The notes under the pieces: generated by a model
The model's database searches: none
What the model saw: only the letters and a program-made list of their open reading frames with translations
What the model was told of the DNA's origin: nothing
Program-made: the position numbers and the translations under genes
Shown: in pieces, positions 23,231 to 32,552 of the stretch
How the letters are laid out: the number at the start of each line of letters is the position of its first letter
Position numbering within the stretch: position 1 is the stretch's first letter
Assembly (NCBI GenBank): GCA_018401385.1
Contig: JAGYKZ010000003.1
Location: 1 to 64,000 of the forward strand
DNA: 64,000 bases
Reading direction: 5' to 3'
Origin: Roseicyclus sp.
GTDB taxonomy: Bacteria; Pseudomonadota; Alphaproteobacteria; Rhodobacterales; Rhodobacteraceae

Positions 23231-24250
23231 TCAACCTTGTGTGGGCTTTCGCCCCCCAAGCGAGGCATTTTGAAGCGCGGTCGCAGGGTCTTGACCAGAT
23301 TTGTGCAGGGCTATGGGGTCAAGCTCCAGCGCTGCGCGTGCCTCTGGGCTGAGGTCAGGATCGGTCGCGGTGGATATGCCATCGGGCAAAACGGGCCGCG
23401 TTTGGCCTGTTACCATCAGGCTTTCGACCGCAATCCCTTCGGCGTAAATGATCTCGTGATGGTCAAGCAGGATGTGAAACCCGTCAAAAAAGCCGCCGCC
23501 CTTGCGGATGATCGTGGTGCCGTTGATCAGATGTGCTGCTTTCACCATCACTTGGGCGCGGCCTGCTTCCAACACATCCGTGCGTTGCCACAGAAAGAGG
23601 CGATGATTTGGCATCAGGACAAGATCCCGCGCCACGTTCAACGCGCCTTTGCGGATCAAAACGGGGGCTGTGCTGCCGGTGCCGCGCAACACGGTGCGGC
23701 CAATCCAACGGATCGGTTGCGCCCCGTTCTCCCGCGTCAGCAGCATATCCCCGACCTGTAGCGCCTCCACGGGTCTTTGGGCGCCCGATGCCAAGGTGAT
23801 CTGTGTGCCCGCAAGAAAAGAAATACAGGCAATATCGGCAAATCGGAGGGAGGCGGTCTCGGCCTCCGTGCCGACCAGTTCATAATCCTCGCCGGGTTTC
23901 AGGGTGCAGAGCGGCAAGATATAATGCGCGGGCTGCCCTGCGGGCCAGATGGTCAGTGTCAAAACCTCCGCCAAGGTGCCATCAGGCGTCATCAATTGAT
24001 GACAGGCCGCAATCGTCAGTGGGTCGCCCGCCCGTCCCAATTGGCTGCCTTCGGCCACCACCTGCGCACCATTTGCGGTGTCGCGCATGGCCAAGATCAG
24101 CGGTGTTGCGCCTGTGCGGAAGCGATAAATGTCACCCGCTTCGACCTCGTCAAAGGTTCCAAGCGCGTCTCCCTCATTGGCACCGCGGTCAACGCAGAGC
24201 TGCGTGGCGGGATAGACATCGAATCTTAACTGTGCGGGTAAGCTGGCCAT
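23231..24250 (-). CDS. Hint (hedgehog/intein)-domain protein
   Basis: CISFLAGTQITLASGAQRPVEALQVGDMLLTRENGAQPIRWIGRTVL ... MPNHRLFLW; start likely MASLPAQLRFD at 24250. Confidence 0.8.
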   Translation of the reverse strand: MASLPAQLRFDVYPATQLCVDRGANEGDALGTFDEVEAGDIYRFRTGATPLILAMRDTANGAQVVAEGSQLGRAGDPLTIAACHQLMTPDGTLAEVLTLTIWPAGQPAHYILPLCTLKPGEDYELVGTEAETASLRFADIACISFLAGTQITLASGAQRPVEALQVGDMLLTRENGAQPIRWIGRTVLRGTGSTAPVLIRKGALNVARDLVLMPNHRLFLWQRTDVLEAGRAQVMVKAAHLINGTTIIRKGGGFFDGFHILLDHHEIIYAEGIAVESLMVTGQTRPVLPDGISTATDPDLSPEARAALELDPIALHKSGQDPATALQNASLGGRKPTQG

Positions 24251-24419
24251 ATCACCCTCCGTCACCCTCAATAGGAAGGGGATAGGGTTCGGTCAAGCGA
24301 TGCCTGCATAAATGGCAAAATGATCCTTGGGGCTGGAATTGCCCGCGTGCTGGGCCTAGTTTGCCCCTGACCATGCGCGGTGCCAATCCGTGCCGTGCTA
24401 AAATGTAAGGGAAGACAAG

Positions 24420-25199
24420 ATGGATTTGGGTATCAAAGGAAAACGCGCTTTGGTTTGCGCATCGTCCAAGGGTTTGGGACGCGGCTGTGCCGAAGCCTTG
24501 GCCGAGGCGGGGGTTGATCTGGTGCTGAACGCGCGCGGCGCCGAGGCGCTGGAGGCAACCGCAGCGAATATCGCCAAGACATACGGGGTTTCTGTGACCG
24601 CGATTGCAGGCGATATCACCGATGAGGCGGCGCGCGCGGAGGTGATCGAAGCGGCGGGCACGATTGATATTCTGGTGACCAATGCGGGTGGCCCGCCCCC
24701 CGGATTGTGGTCCGATTGGTCGCGCGATGATTTTATCAAAGCGCTGGATGCCAATATGCTGACACCAATCGCGCTGATGAAACACTATATGCCGCAGATG
24801 ATCGCGCGCGGCTGGGGTCGCGTGGTCAACATTACCTCGCAATCGGTCAAGGCGCCGATTCCGCAATTGGGCCTGTCTAATGCAGCGCGCGCGGGGCTAA
24901 CCGGTTACGTTGCGGGCACGGCGCGTCAGGTCGCCGCGCAAGGGGTGATTGTTAACAATCTGCTGCCGGGCATTCACGCGACCGACCGCGCTGTTGCGTT
25001 GGACGAGGGTGTGGCCGCGCGTGAAGGCATCAACCTTGAAGAGGCCCGCACCCGCCGTTTTGCAACCATTCCCGTTGGCCGCTACGGCACAGCACAGGAA
25101 TTTGGTGCGACCTGTGCCTTTCTGTGCTCGCAACACGTGGGCTTCATGGTGGGGCAGAATGTCCTTCTGGATGGTGGGCAAAACCCAATCACGATGTGA
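24420..25199 (+). CDS. SDR family oxidoreductase
   Basis: LVCASSKGLGRGCAEAL, VTNAGGPPPG, LDGGQNPITM. Confidence 0.9.
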   Translation: MDLGIKGKRALVCASSKGLGRGCAEALAEAGVDLVLNARGAEALEATAANIAKTYGVSVTAIAGDITDEAARAEVIEAAGTIDILVTNAGGPPPGLWSDWSRDDFIKALDANMLTPIALMKHYMPQMIARGWGRVVNITSQSVKAPIPQLGLSNAARAGLTGYVAGTARQVAAQGVIVNNLLPGIHATDRAVALDEGVAAREGINLEEARTRRFATIPVGRYGTAQEFGATCAFLCSQHVGFMVGQNVLLDGGQNPITM

Positions 25200-25274
25200 T
25201 CGGGGTGCTTGAAAGGGGGGCTTGTGCCTGATAGCTGACCTTCTTGAGTGTTTTTATCAGGATGTAGCCCCCCA

Positions 25275-26363
25275 ATGCCCCAATCCCCGCGCCTTGAGGT
25301 CAGCAACCTGTCCTGCGTCTTTGACGGGGTGGCGGTTGTGCGCGACATATCGCTGAATGTGGCAGCGGGTCAGATCATGTGTTTGCTCGGTCCCTCGGGC
25401 TGCGGCAAATCCACCACGCTTCGTGTGGTCGCAGGCGTGGAGCGGCAAAGCAGTGGTAAGGTTGCGCTCGATGGTGCCACGGTGTCGGACTCGACCCTGC
25501 ATCTGCCGCCAGAGGCGCGTTCGGTCGGGCTTATCTTTCAGGATTTCGCGCTGTTCCCGCATCTGAGCGTTGCGCAGAATATCGCGTTTGGTTTGCAGGG
25601 GCGCGGCGCTGACGTTAGCGCAAGGGTTGATGAATTGCTCGCCCGCGTGGACCTCAAGGGCTATGGCGACAAGGGCGTGCATATGCTCTCAGGCGGGGAG
25701 CAGCAGCGCGTGGCCTTGGCGCGCGCGCTTGCGCCGCGTCCCAAAGTGATGCTGATGGATGAGCCGTTTTCGGGGCTGGACAATCGCCTGCGCGATGGCA
25801 TCCGCGATGAAACGCTTGAGCTGTTGAAGGAGGAGGGCACGGCGGTTGTCTTGGTGACCCATGAGCCCGAAGAAGCGATGCGCATGGCCGACCAAATTGC
25901 CCTCATGCGCAATGGCCAAATCGTGCAACAAGGCGCGCCCTACAATATCTACAACGCCCCTGTGGATCAGGCGGCTGCGGCGTTTTTCTCGGATATCAAC
26001 GTGATCTCGGGGCGTGTGCAAGGCGCGCTGACAGATACCGCCTTTGGCCAATTCTTGGCGCCTGGTTTTGCAGATGGCACGGCGGTGGAAATCGTGTTCC
26101 GACCACAGCACGTCAAAATTGATTTTGACCGTGGCGGGCGCGGCCCCAATCCGACCGCCAGCGATGGTGTGCCCGCGCGCGCCATGGTGGAGCGGGCGCG
26201 GTTCATGGGGCATGAAAGCTTGGTCGAATTTCGGATGGAATTTAACGGTGATTTGATCCGCGCCACTGTTCCGGGGGTGTTCTTGCCGAAGAAAGGCACG
26301 CCGCTTTGGTTGAGCCTGCGGCGCGATAAGTGTTTTGTGTTTCCGGCCGCCCATACTGGGTAG
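25275..26363 (+). CDS. ABC transporter ATP-binding protein (FbpC/PotA-like, TOBE-type C-terminus)
   Basis: LLGPSGCGKSTTLRVVAG, LSGGEQQRVALARALAPRPKVMLMDEPFSGLD; start about 25275 (MPQSPRLEV). Confidence 0.9.
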   Translation: MPQSPRLEVSNLSCVFDGVAVVRDISLNVAAGQIMCLLGPSGCGKSTTLRVVAGVERQSSGKVALDGATVSDSTLHLPPEARSVGLIFQDFALFPHLSVAQNIAFGLQGRGADVSARVDELLARVDLKGYGDKGVHMLSGGEQQRVALARALAPRPKVMLMDEPFSGLDNRLRDGIRDETLELLKEEGTAVVLVTHEPEEAMRMADQIALMRNGQIVQQGAPYNIYNAPVDQAAAAFFSDINVISGRVQGALTDTAFGQFLAPGFADGTAVEIVFRPQHVKIDFDRGGRGPNPTASDGVPARAMVERARFMGHESLVEFRMEFNGDLIRATVPGVFLPKKGTPLWLSLRRDKCFVFPAAHTG

Positions 26364-26563
26364 GGCGGATCAATTCTTGGGTATTGGCGAAGTTTTCGTC
26401 TGTTCTGGGGCGTTTTGCCCCTTGCAGGCGGCGCAGGATTTGGCGACATTCGACAAGGCTCAATGGTCGCGTCTGAAAGTAAGGACGGTCCCTGAGGTTT
26501 CGACATAAATGCGGCGCGGCTGTTTTGGGTTTCCACCAGATCGCGCTGAAATGGGAGAGCGAG

Positions 26564-26785
26564 ATGTTCAACAATATTGGTCCAGCAGGGCTTTTGCTGA
26601 TCGCCGTTGTGGTACTGGTGCTGTTCGGGCGCGGTAAGATCGCGGGCCTGATGGGCGAAGTTGGCAAGGGGATCACGGCCTTCAAGCGCGGTGTCAAAGA
26701 CAGCACCGAAGAGCTTGAGAATAAGGCAGTGGATGGCGAGGATGCCCGTGATGTCACCCCTGAAAAAGAGCGTGACAAGGCCTGA
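26564..26785 (+). CDS. tatA: Twin-arginine translocase subunit TatA
   Basis: MFNNIGPAGLLLIAVVVLVLFGRGKIAGLMGEVGKGITAFKRGVKD. Confidence 0.93.
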   Translation: MFNNIGPAGLLLIAVVVLVLFGRGKIAGLMGEVGKGITAFKRGVKDSTEELENKAVDGEDARDVTPEKERDKA

Positions 26786-26827
26786 GGGCTGCTGATCGCA
26801 TCATGGTCGCAATAAAAAGGGTGTGCC

Positions 26828-27420
26828 ATGCCTGATATCGGGTGGATGGAATTGATGGTGATCGGCATCGTTGCCTTGATCGTTGTCGGGCCGAAAGACC
26901 TGCCCGTTATGTTCCGCAAGGCTGGTATGTTTGTGGGCCGCATAAAGGGCATGGCGCGTGAGTTCAGTTCGGCAATGAACGAAGCCGCGGACCAATCAGG
27001 GATGCGGGAGGTGAACCGCGAGATGAAGGCGCTGACCAATCCGCGCAAATATGGTTTGGACAAGCTTAAGTCATCCCTAAACGCTGATTTGGATTTGGAC
27101 GCGGATTTCAACAGCGATACCCCTTTGAAAACGGGAAATCAGGGCAAGCCTGCACAGGACAAGTCTACACAGGGCAAGCCTGCACAGGGCAATCCCACGC
27201 AAGCACCAGCGCCTGCCGTAAAGGTCAGCCAGTCTACAGCAAAAACCGAAGAAGCCTCTATAGCCACACCCACCAAATCGGTGGCCAAAGCATCGCGCCA
27301 AAGAAACCCGCGCAGCGTGTGGCCGCTAAAGGCCTGCAAAAGGCCCCTGCAAAGGCCTCCGCAAAACCCGCAGCAAAGCCTGCCGCAAAACCCCGCGCCA
27401 AAAAGGCGGATGAGGCATGA
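26828..27420 (+). CDS. tatB: Twin-arginine translocase subunit TatB (single -1 frameshift about 27290)
   Basis: [33 protein letters not shown]; after the shift reads [39 protein letters not shown] ending at 27420, ATGA overlap with tatC. Confidence 0.9.
27143..27202 (+). repeat. 15-bp tandem repeat, 4 imperfect units, in tatB
   Basis: GGCAAGCCTGCACAG / GACAAGTCTACACAG / GGCAAGCCTGCACAG / GGCAATCCCACGCAA, encoding [20 protein letters not shown]. Confidence 0.85.
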
Positions 27421-28310
27421 GCGAGGATAAAATTGACGACCATTCCGCCCCGCTGATCGAGCATTTGGCGGAATTGCGCACGCGGTTGATCCGCTCCGTT
27501 TTGGCCTTTGTGATCGGCATGGTCGCCATGTTCGTTGTGGCCGAGCCGATACTGGAATTCATCTCGCAGCCCTTGGCCGATGTGTTGCGCGCGCGCGGCG
27601 AGGATGCGCGGCTGATCTTCACCGCGCCGCAAGAGAAATTCTTCGTCTTGATCCGCATCTCCGTGATTGCGGGCTTTGCGGTGTCTTTTCCCGTGATCGC
27701 GCATCAGCTTTGGCGCTTTGTCGCGCCTGGTTTGTATAAGACCGAACAAAACGCCTTTTTGCCGTTCCTGATCGCCTCGCCCTTGCTGTTCTTGCTTGGC
27801 GCGGCATTCGCACATTACATTGTGACGCCATTGGCCATGAATTTCTTCATCGGTTTTTCCGATGCCATTCCCGCCCTCGCCAATTTGATCGCGGGAGAGG
27901 GCGAGTTTGAACCATCTGCTCCAAGCCAAGAGTTGCAGACCATTTTCCTTGGGTCTGTGCGCGAGTCGCTTGATCTGGCGTTGAAATTCATCTTCGCCTT
28001 TGGCCTCTGTTTTCAATTGCCTGTTCTTTTGACCTTGATGGGCAAGGCGGGTCTGGTCTCGGCTGCGGGTCTGCGCGATGTGCGCAAATATGCGATTGTG
28101 GGTATTTTGGTGGTCGCAGCCCTAGTGACCCCCCCCGATGTGGTGACGCAGCTGATTTTGTTTACCGCCGTTTATGGGCTTTACGAGATTTCGATTTTCT
28201 TGGTCATGTTGGTCGAGAAAAAGCGTGAAGAACGCCTCAAGGCCGAAGGTCTCTGGGATGAGGATGTGCCACAGGATGAGGCCGCGTCTGCGTCCGAACC
28301 GAAAGAGTAA
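27417..28310 (+). CDS. tatC: Twin-arginine translocase subunit TatC
   Basis: [39 protein letters not shown]-type region ([22 protein letters not shown]). Confidence 0.96.
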   Translation: MSEDKIDDHSAPLIEHLAELRTRLIRSVLAFVIGMVAMFVVAEPILEFISQPLADVLRARGEDARLIFTAPQEKFFVLIRISVIAGFAVSFPVIAHQLWRFVAPGLYKTEQNAFLPFLIASPLLFLLGAAFAHYIVTPLAMNFFIGFSDAIPALANLIAGEGEFEPSAPSQELQTIFLGSVRESLDLALKFIFAFGLCFQLPVLLTLMGKAGLVSAAGLRDVRKYAIVGILVVAALVTPPDVVTQLILFTAVYGLYEISIFLVMLVEKKREERLKAEGLWDEDVPQDEAASASEPKE

Positions 28311-28316
28311 ATGGTG

Positions 28317-29167
28317 CCGCCAATGGCCAAAAAACAACTTGCCCGAATTGCCGATGCGCTTGAGCGGATGGCACCGCCCTTGGCCCATTCCCCGGATTGG
28401 GGGATGGCCGATGGGTTTGTGTGGCACGCCGATCCAGATCATCTGGAGCCTGTCCCACAGATATCCCGCGTGGCGGTGGAAATGTTGGTGGGAGTGGATC
28501 GCGCGCGCGACACGCTTGGCCAATACCCGCCAATTCGCACAGGCTATGCCGCCAATAACGCGCTTTTTGGGGCGCGCGCGGTATGGGGAAGTCATCGCTG
28601 GTCAAGGCTGCGCATGGCGCGGTGGTGGCTGAGGGATTGCCGCTCAAACTGGTCGAAATGCAGCGCGAAGATTTGCCAAGCATCGGCAGGCTTTTGGCGC
28701 TGTTGCGCGCGGCACCTGAGCGGATCATTCTGTTTTGTGATGATCTCTCGTTCAGCCATGATGACCAACATTACAAATCGCTCAAGGCCGTTTTGGATGG
28801 GGGCGTGCAGGGGCGGCCAGAAAATGTCATTTTCTACGCCACATCGAACCGCCGTCACCTGATGCCGCGCGAAATGATCGAGAATGAACGCAGCGGGGCG
28901 ATTAACCCTTCGGAGGCGGTCGAAGAGAAGGTCTCGCTTTCAGATCGGTTTGGTCTTTGGCTGGGCTTCCATCCCTGCACGCAGGATGAATATTTTGCCA
29001 TGATTGACGGCTATTGCCGCACCTATGGGGTGGATGTGCCCCAAGATCAGCTGCGCGCAGAAGCGATTGAATGGACAGCCACCCGTGGTGCGCGTTCAGG
29101 CCGCGTGGCGTGGCAGTTTTTCACCGATCTTGCAGGGCGGCATGGCGTCTCGCTTGGCCAGTCATAA
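28317..29167 (+). CDS. DUF815-family ATP-binding protein (one frameshift about 28568-28580)
   Basis: ORFs 28311..28862 and 28583..29167; GARGMGKSSLVKAAH (Walker A) spans the junction; ILFCDDLSF, VIFYATSNRRHLMPREM. Confidence 0.85.
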
Positions 29168-30109
29168 TCCGAATATCCGCTCGCCAAGGCTTAACCACAG
29201 CGGCATGGTGACGAAGGACAGCAATGTTTGCAGGGTGATCATGGCCGCCATCAAGGGCGCATCGCCGCCCATTTGGCGTGCCAATGTATAGGCGGCCACC
29301 CCCGTGGGCAACGCCCCGAAGGTCAGGGCGATTTGCGCCTGTAAGGGCGTGAGGTCCAAGACCAGTGCGAAAATCACGATCACGCCCGGAAAGAGCAAAA
29401 GTTTGGCAATGGCCGCGATGGCAAGCGGCCCCGCCTCGGTCGACAGGCCCCGCAATTTGAGGTTGGCCCCCACGCAAAGCAACATGATCGGCAGCGCCGC
29501 TTGGCCCAAGATTTCGAGACTGTCGTGAAAGACGGGCAGGCGCGGCAGCGCCGCAAGGTTCCATGCCAAAGCCGCCGCGATGGAGAGGATCAGCGGATTT
29601 TTGGCAAGGTTCTTGAGTGTTGCCATGATTTGGCCACCCAGACCAATCCCGCGCTCTTGCGGCAGCATTACCACAAGGATCGTCACCACGGTGAGATTGA
29701 CCACAGGCACAAGCAAGGCCGCCCCGATAATCGCAAGTTCCAACCCCTCGGGGCCATAAAGCGCGCCCGCGACCGCCAAAGCGATAAAGGTGTTGAACCG
29801 TCCAGCGCCTTGCACAAGCGAGCTGCCCGCCGCGCGCCCATGATGGCGCATCACGAAGGCCCCAATCAGCCCGGCCAGAATGCCCGCGAAAAAACCAGCA
29901 TAGAGCAGAGAGGCAAAGCCCCCCAAAGCAGCCGCGCCCAGATCCGCGGTAGAGATGCTGTGAAAGAAAATCGCGGGCATCAAGATCAGATAGACCAGAC
30001 GATCATTGAGGTTCCAAAACTCGTCCGAAGGCAGCCCCGCGCGGCGTAGGCCATAGCCTGTCAGGATCAACACGAAAATCGGGGCGATGGCGAGGGAGGT
30101 GGTGAACAT
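29162..30109 (-). CDS. AEC family transporter
   Basis: 10-TM pattern; IFVLILTGYGLRRAGL, PTGVAAYTLARQMGGD. Confidence 0.85.
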   Translation of the reverse strand: MFTTSLAIAPIFVLILTGYGLRRAGLPSDEFWNLNDRLVYLILMPAIFFHSISTADLGAAALGGFASLLYAGFFAGILAGLIGAFVMRHHGRAAGSSLVQGAGRFNTFIALAVAGALYGPEGLELAIIGAALLVPVVNLTVVTILVVMLPQERGIGLGGQIMATLKNLAKNPLILSIAAALAWNLAALPRLPVFHDSLEILGQAALPIMLLCVGANLKLRGLSTEAGPLAIAAIAKLLLFPGVIVIFALVLDLTPLQAQIALTFGALPTGVAAYTLARQMGGDAPLMAAMITLQTLLSFVTMPLWLSLGERIFGL

Positions 30110-30159
30110 AGGGGTGGTCTAGACCTCTCTGAGGGGCAGCGGATGGCCGATGCGATGTA

Positions 30160-30642
30160 TCAGGGCTGATATGGCGTAAAATCCTCGGGGCGGTAGCCAT
30201 TGGCCTTGGCAAGGCGCAAGGCGGCTTCGATGCGATCTGTGCCGCCTGTTGCATTGCGGTCAATCACCCAAGCAAACCGCCGGTCAGGCGCGCCCAGCAA
30301 AGCGGTGCGGTAGCCGTCATCAACCCACAACACCCAATAGGCCCGCCCCTCGGCATCACTGAATCGCGCGCGGTGCGGGGTGTTTGGGGCGGGCGCAAAG
30401 GCAAGGGTTTGACCCGTCCCGTCAATATAGCGCAGCGCGGTGATCCGATCTTGATCCGCCTCAAAGCTGAGTGCTTCAGGCGCGTTTGCTCCAAGCGCAT
30501 GGCGCATCACCCAAGGCCCCGCAAAGCGCGTGGCCTCAAATCGGGTGGTTGAGGCGATGGGGGCCTCTGTTTGGCTTGGGCCTGTGCACGCCGTCAGCGC
30601 CAGCAGCAGAAGGGCTGTAAGGGTGCGGGGCTTGCGCATCAA
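30160..30642 (-). CDS. Lipocalin-like lipoprotein
   Basis: Lipobox LLLALTAC; AGPWVMRHALG, YWVLWVDDGYRTALLGAPDRRFAWVIDRN. Confidence 0.65.
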   Translation of the reverse strand: MMRKPRTLTALLLLALTACTGPSQTEAPIASTTRFEATRFAGPWVMRHALGANAPEALSFEADQDRITALRYIDGTGQTLAFAPAPNTPHRARFSDAEGRAYWVLWVDDGYRTALLGAPDRRFAWVIDRNATGGTDRIEAALRLAKANGYRPEDFTPYQP

Positions 30643-31685
30643 TAGGGCAGGGGGTGGGCGCGGTGGATTGCGTCTATCTCGACCAAAACATCGCTCGAAA
30701 GGGTCACATCCAATCCGTCAAGGATGCGGGCCAATTGTGCGCTGGTGGTCGCCCCGAAAATGGTCGAGACAGGGAAGGGCCGCTGCACGCTAAAGGCCAA
30801 GGCCATATGAACAGGGTCTAGCCCGTGTTTTTGCGCCAGGTCCAGATAGGCCGCCACGGCCTCAAAGGCGCGGGCGGTTTTGCGCCCGCCCAAATCGCCA
30901 TTGCCCGCCATCCGCGACCCCTCGGGGACCGCGCCGTTTTGATATTTCCCTGTCAACAAACCTGCCGCCAGCGGCGAATAGGCCAAAAGGGTCAGTTGCT
31001 CATTCACCGCCAATTCGGCAAAATCGGTGTCGTAAAGGCGGCAGAGCAGCGAATATTCATTTTGCAGCGACATGACACGCGGCAATCCCCGATCCTCGGA
31101 CAGGCGCAGCCATTGCGAAACGCCCCAAGCCGTATCATTGGACAGCGCGAAATAGCGCAGCTTGCCCGCTTTGATCATCCGATCTGCCGCGTCCAGAATT
31201 TCTTCCATATGGGCAAGCGTCACAGATTTCACCTGTGCCGATGGGTCATACACCCAGTTCTGGCGGAAATGATACGAGCCGCGATTGGGCCAGTGCATTT
31301 GATATATGTCGATATAATCGGTCCCAAGTCGCGCCAGCGAGGCATCAAGGGCTGCGGTAAAGCTTGCGGCGGTGATATCCTCACCCATGCGCACGAAGGC
31401 CGCATTTTTTCCGGTAATCTTGGTGGCCAAGATATAATCGCCTCGCTTCGCGGGGTTGGCGCGGTTCCAATTGCCAAGGATGGTTTCGGTCAGGCCCACG
31501 GTTTCGGCACGCACGGGGTTGACGGGATACATCTCTGCGGTGTCGACAATATTGATCCCTGCCGCGAGCGCCATGTCCATTTGGCGATGTGCGTCCGCCT
31601 CGGGTGTTTGGTTGCCCCATGTCATCGTGCCAAGGCAGTAATCGGTGATCATTGTATCTGTGGTGCCGAGCGGTATGTGGCGCAT
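30639..31685 (-). CDS. Aldo/keto reductase (Tas-like)
   Basis: CLGTMTWGNQTPEADAHRQMDMALAAGINIVDTAEMYPVNP. Confidence 0.92.
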   Translation of the reverse strand: MRHIPLGTTDTMITDYCLGTMTWGNQTPEADAHRQMDMALAAGINIVDTAEMYPVNPVRAETVGLTETILGNWNRANPAKRGDYILATKITGKNAAFVRMGEDITAASFTAALDASLARLGTDYIDIYQMHWPNRGSYHFRQNWVYDPSAQVKSVTLAHMEEILDAADRMIKAGKLRYFALSNDTAWGVSQWLRLSEDRGLPRVMSLQNEYSLLCRLYDTDFAELAVNEQLTLLAYSPLAAGLLTGKYQNGAVPEGSRMAGNGDLGGRKTARAFEAVAAYLDLAQKHGLDPVHMALAFSVQRPFPVSTIFGATTSAQLARILDGLDVTLSSDVLVEIDAIHRAHPLPY

Positions 31686-31770
31686 CCCGTTATATCCTTC
31701 GCTTCGCTGTCATCCTACGGGCTATTGGTAGCCAGATAGGCGCGAAGGGCAAGGGCAGGCAGGAAAATTC

Positions 31771-31799
31771 TTGAAGAACAAAAAAGGAACATTTATAAG
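31771..31799 (+). promoter_or_regulatory. Putative SOS promoter: -35 TTGAAG, N17, -10 TATAAG with alphaproteobacterial LexA box
   Basis: TTGAAG 31771-31776; GAAC-AAAAAAG-GAAC (GAAC-N7-GAAC) 31776-31790; TATAAG 31794-31799. Confidence 0.65.
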
Positions 31800-31806
31800 G
31801 TCACCC

Positions 31807-32471
31807 ATGCACATCACCCATGGTTCTTTTGATCACATCACCGCCTCTGTCACGCGCGCAAACCGTTTTTGCACCTCTTTGATGGGTGTGATTTGCGGCT
31901 TGGGCGGATGCATGAGTTTTGTGGCCCTGCACGGCGGCGTTTGGCGCTTTGGGTGGCGGCGCAATTGGCGGGACCTGTGCTGTGGATCCGCCCCGCATAG
32001 CAGCCTGACCATCTGCATATGCAGGCTGTGGCGGAGGAAATGGATCCCGCCCGCTGATCTTTGCTGCGGTGGAGCGGCGCGAGGATTTGCTCTGGGTGAT
32101 GGAGGAGGCATTGCGCAGCGGCGCGTGCCCTATGGTGATTGCCGATCTTCTGGAACCCCCAATCTGACTTCGGTGCGCCGTTTGCACTTGGCCGCCGAAG
32201 CCTCGGGCAAATCGCCATTTGCGGCGCTTTTGACCCCACATCATGGCGGTGCAAGCGGGGTGGAGACACGATTTTCCTGTCCGCACACCATGGTTGCCTG
32301 AGCTCGTTGGAGGGCGGCAAGGGGCAGGATGTTGATCTGCCTGCAGGGCTTGAGGCGCGCCTGTGGCAGATGCGGCGCTTGCGCGCCCGCCTCGCCCCGC
32401 CTGCGTCATGGGAGGTGCGACACCGCCCCAAAGGGCTTCTGGCGCAATCCATTGCACCCAGCTTTGTCTGA
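31807..32471 (+). CDS. ImuA-like/RecA-like SOS protein, frame broken
   Basis: Multi-frame reading: [47 protein letters not shown] ... [62 protein letters not shown] ... [14 protein letters not shown]. Confidence 0.6.
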
Positions 32472-32552
32472 GCCTTTGCGCTGTCTAGCCATTCGGTTTG
32501 CTTTGGGTTAGACGCGGAAGCGAAAGAAATCATCTAACACAAGGCGGGCGTG

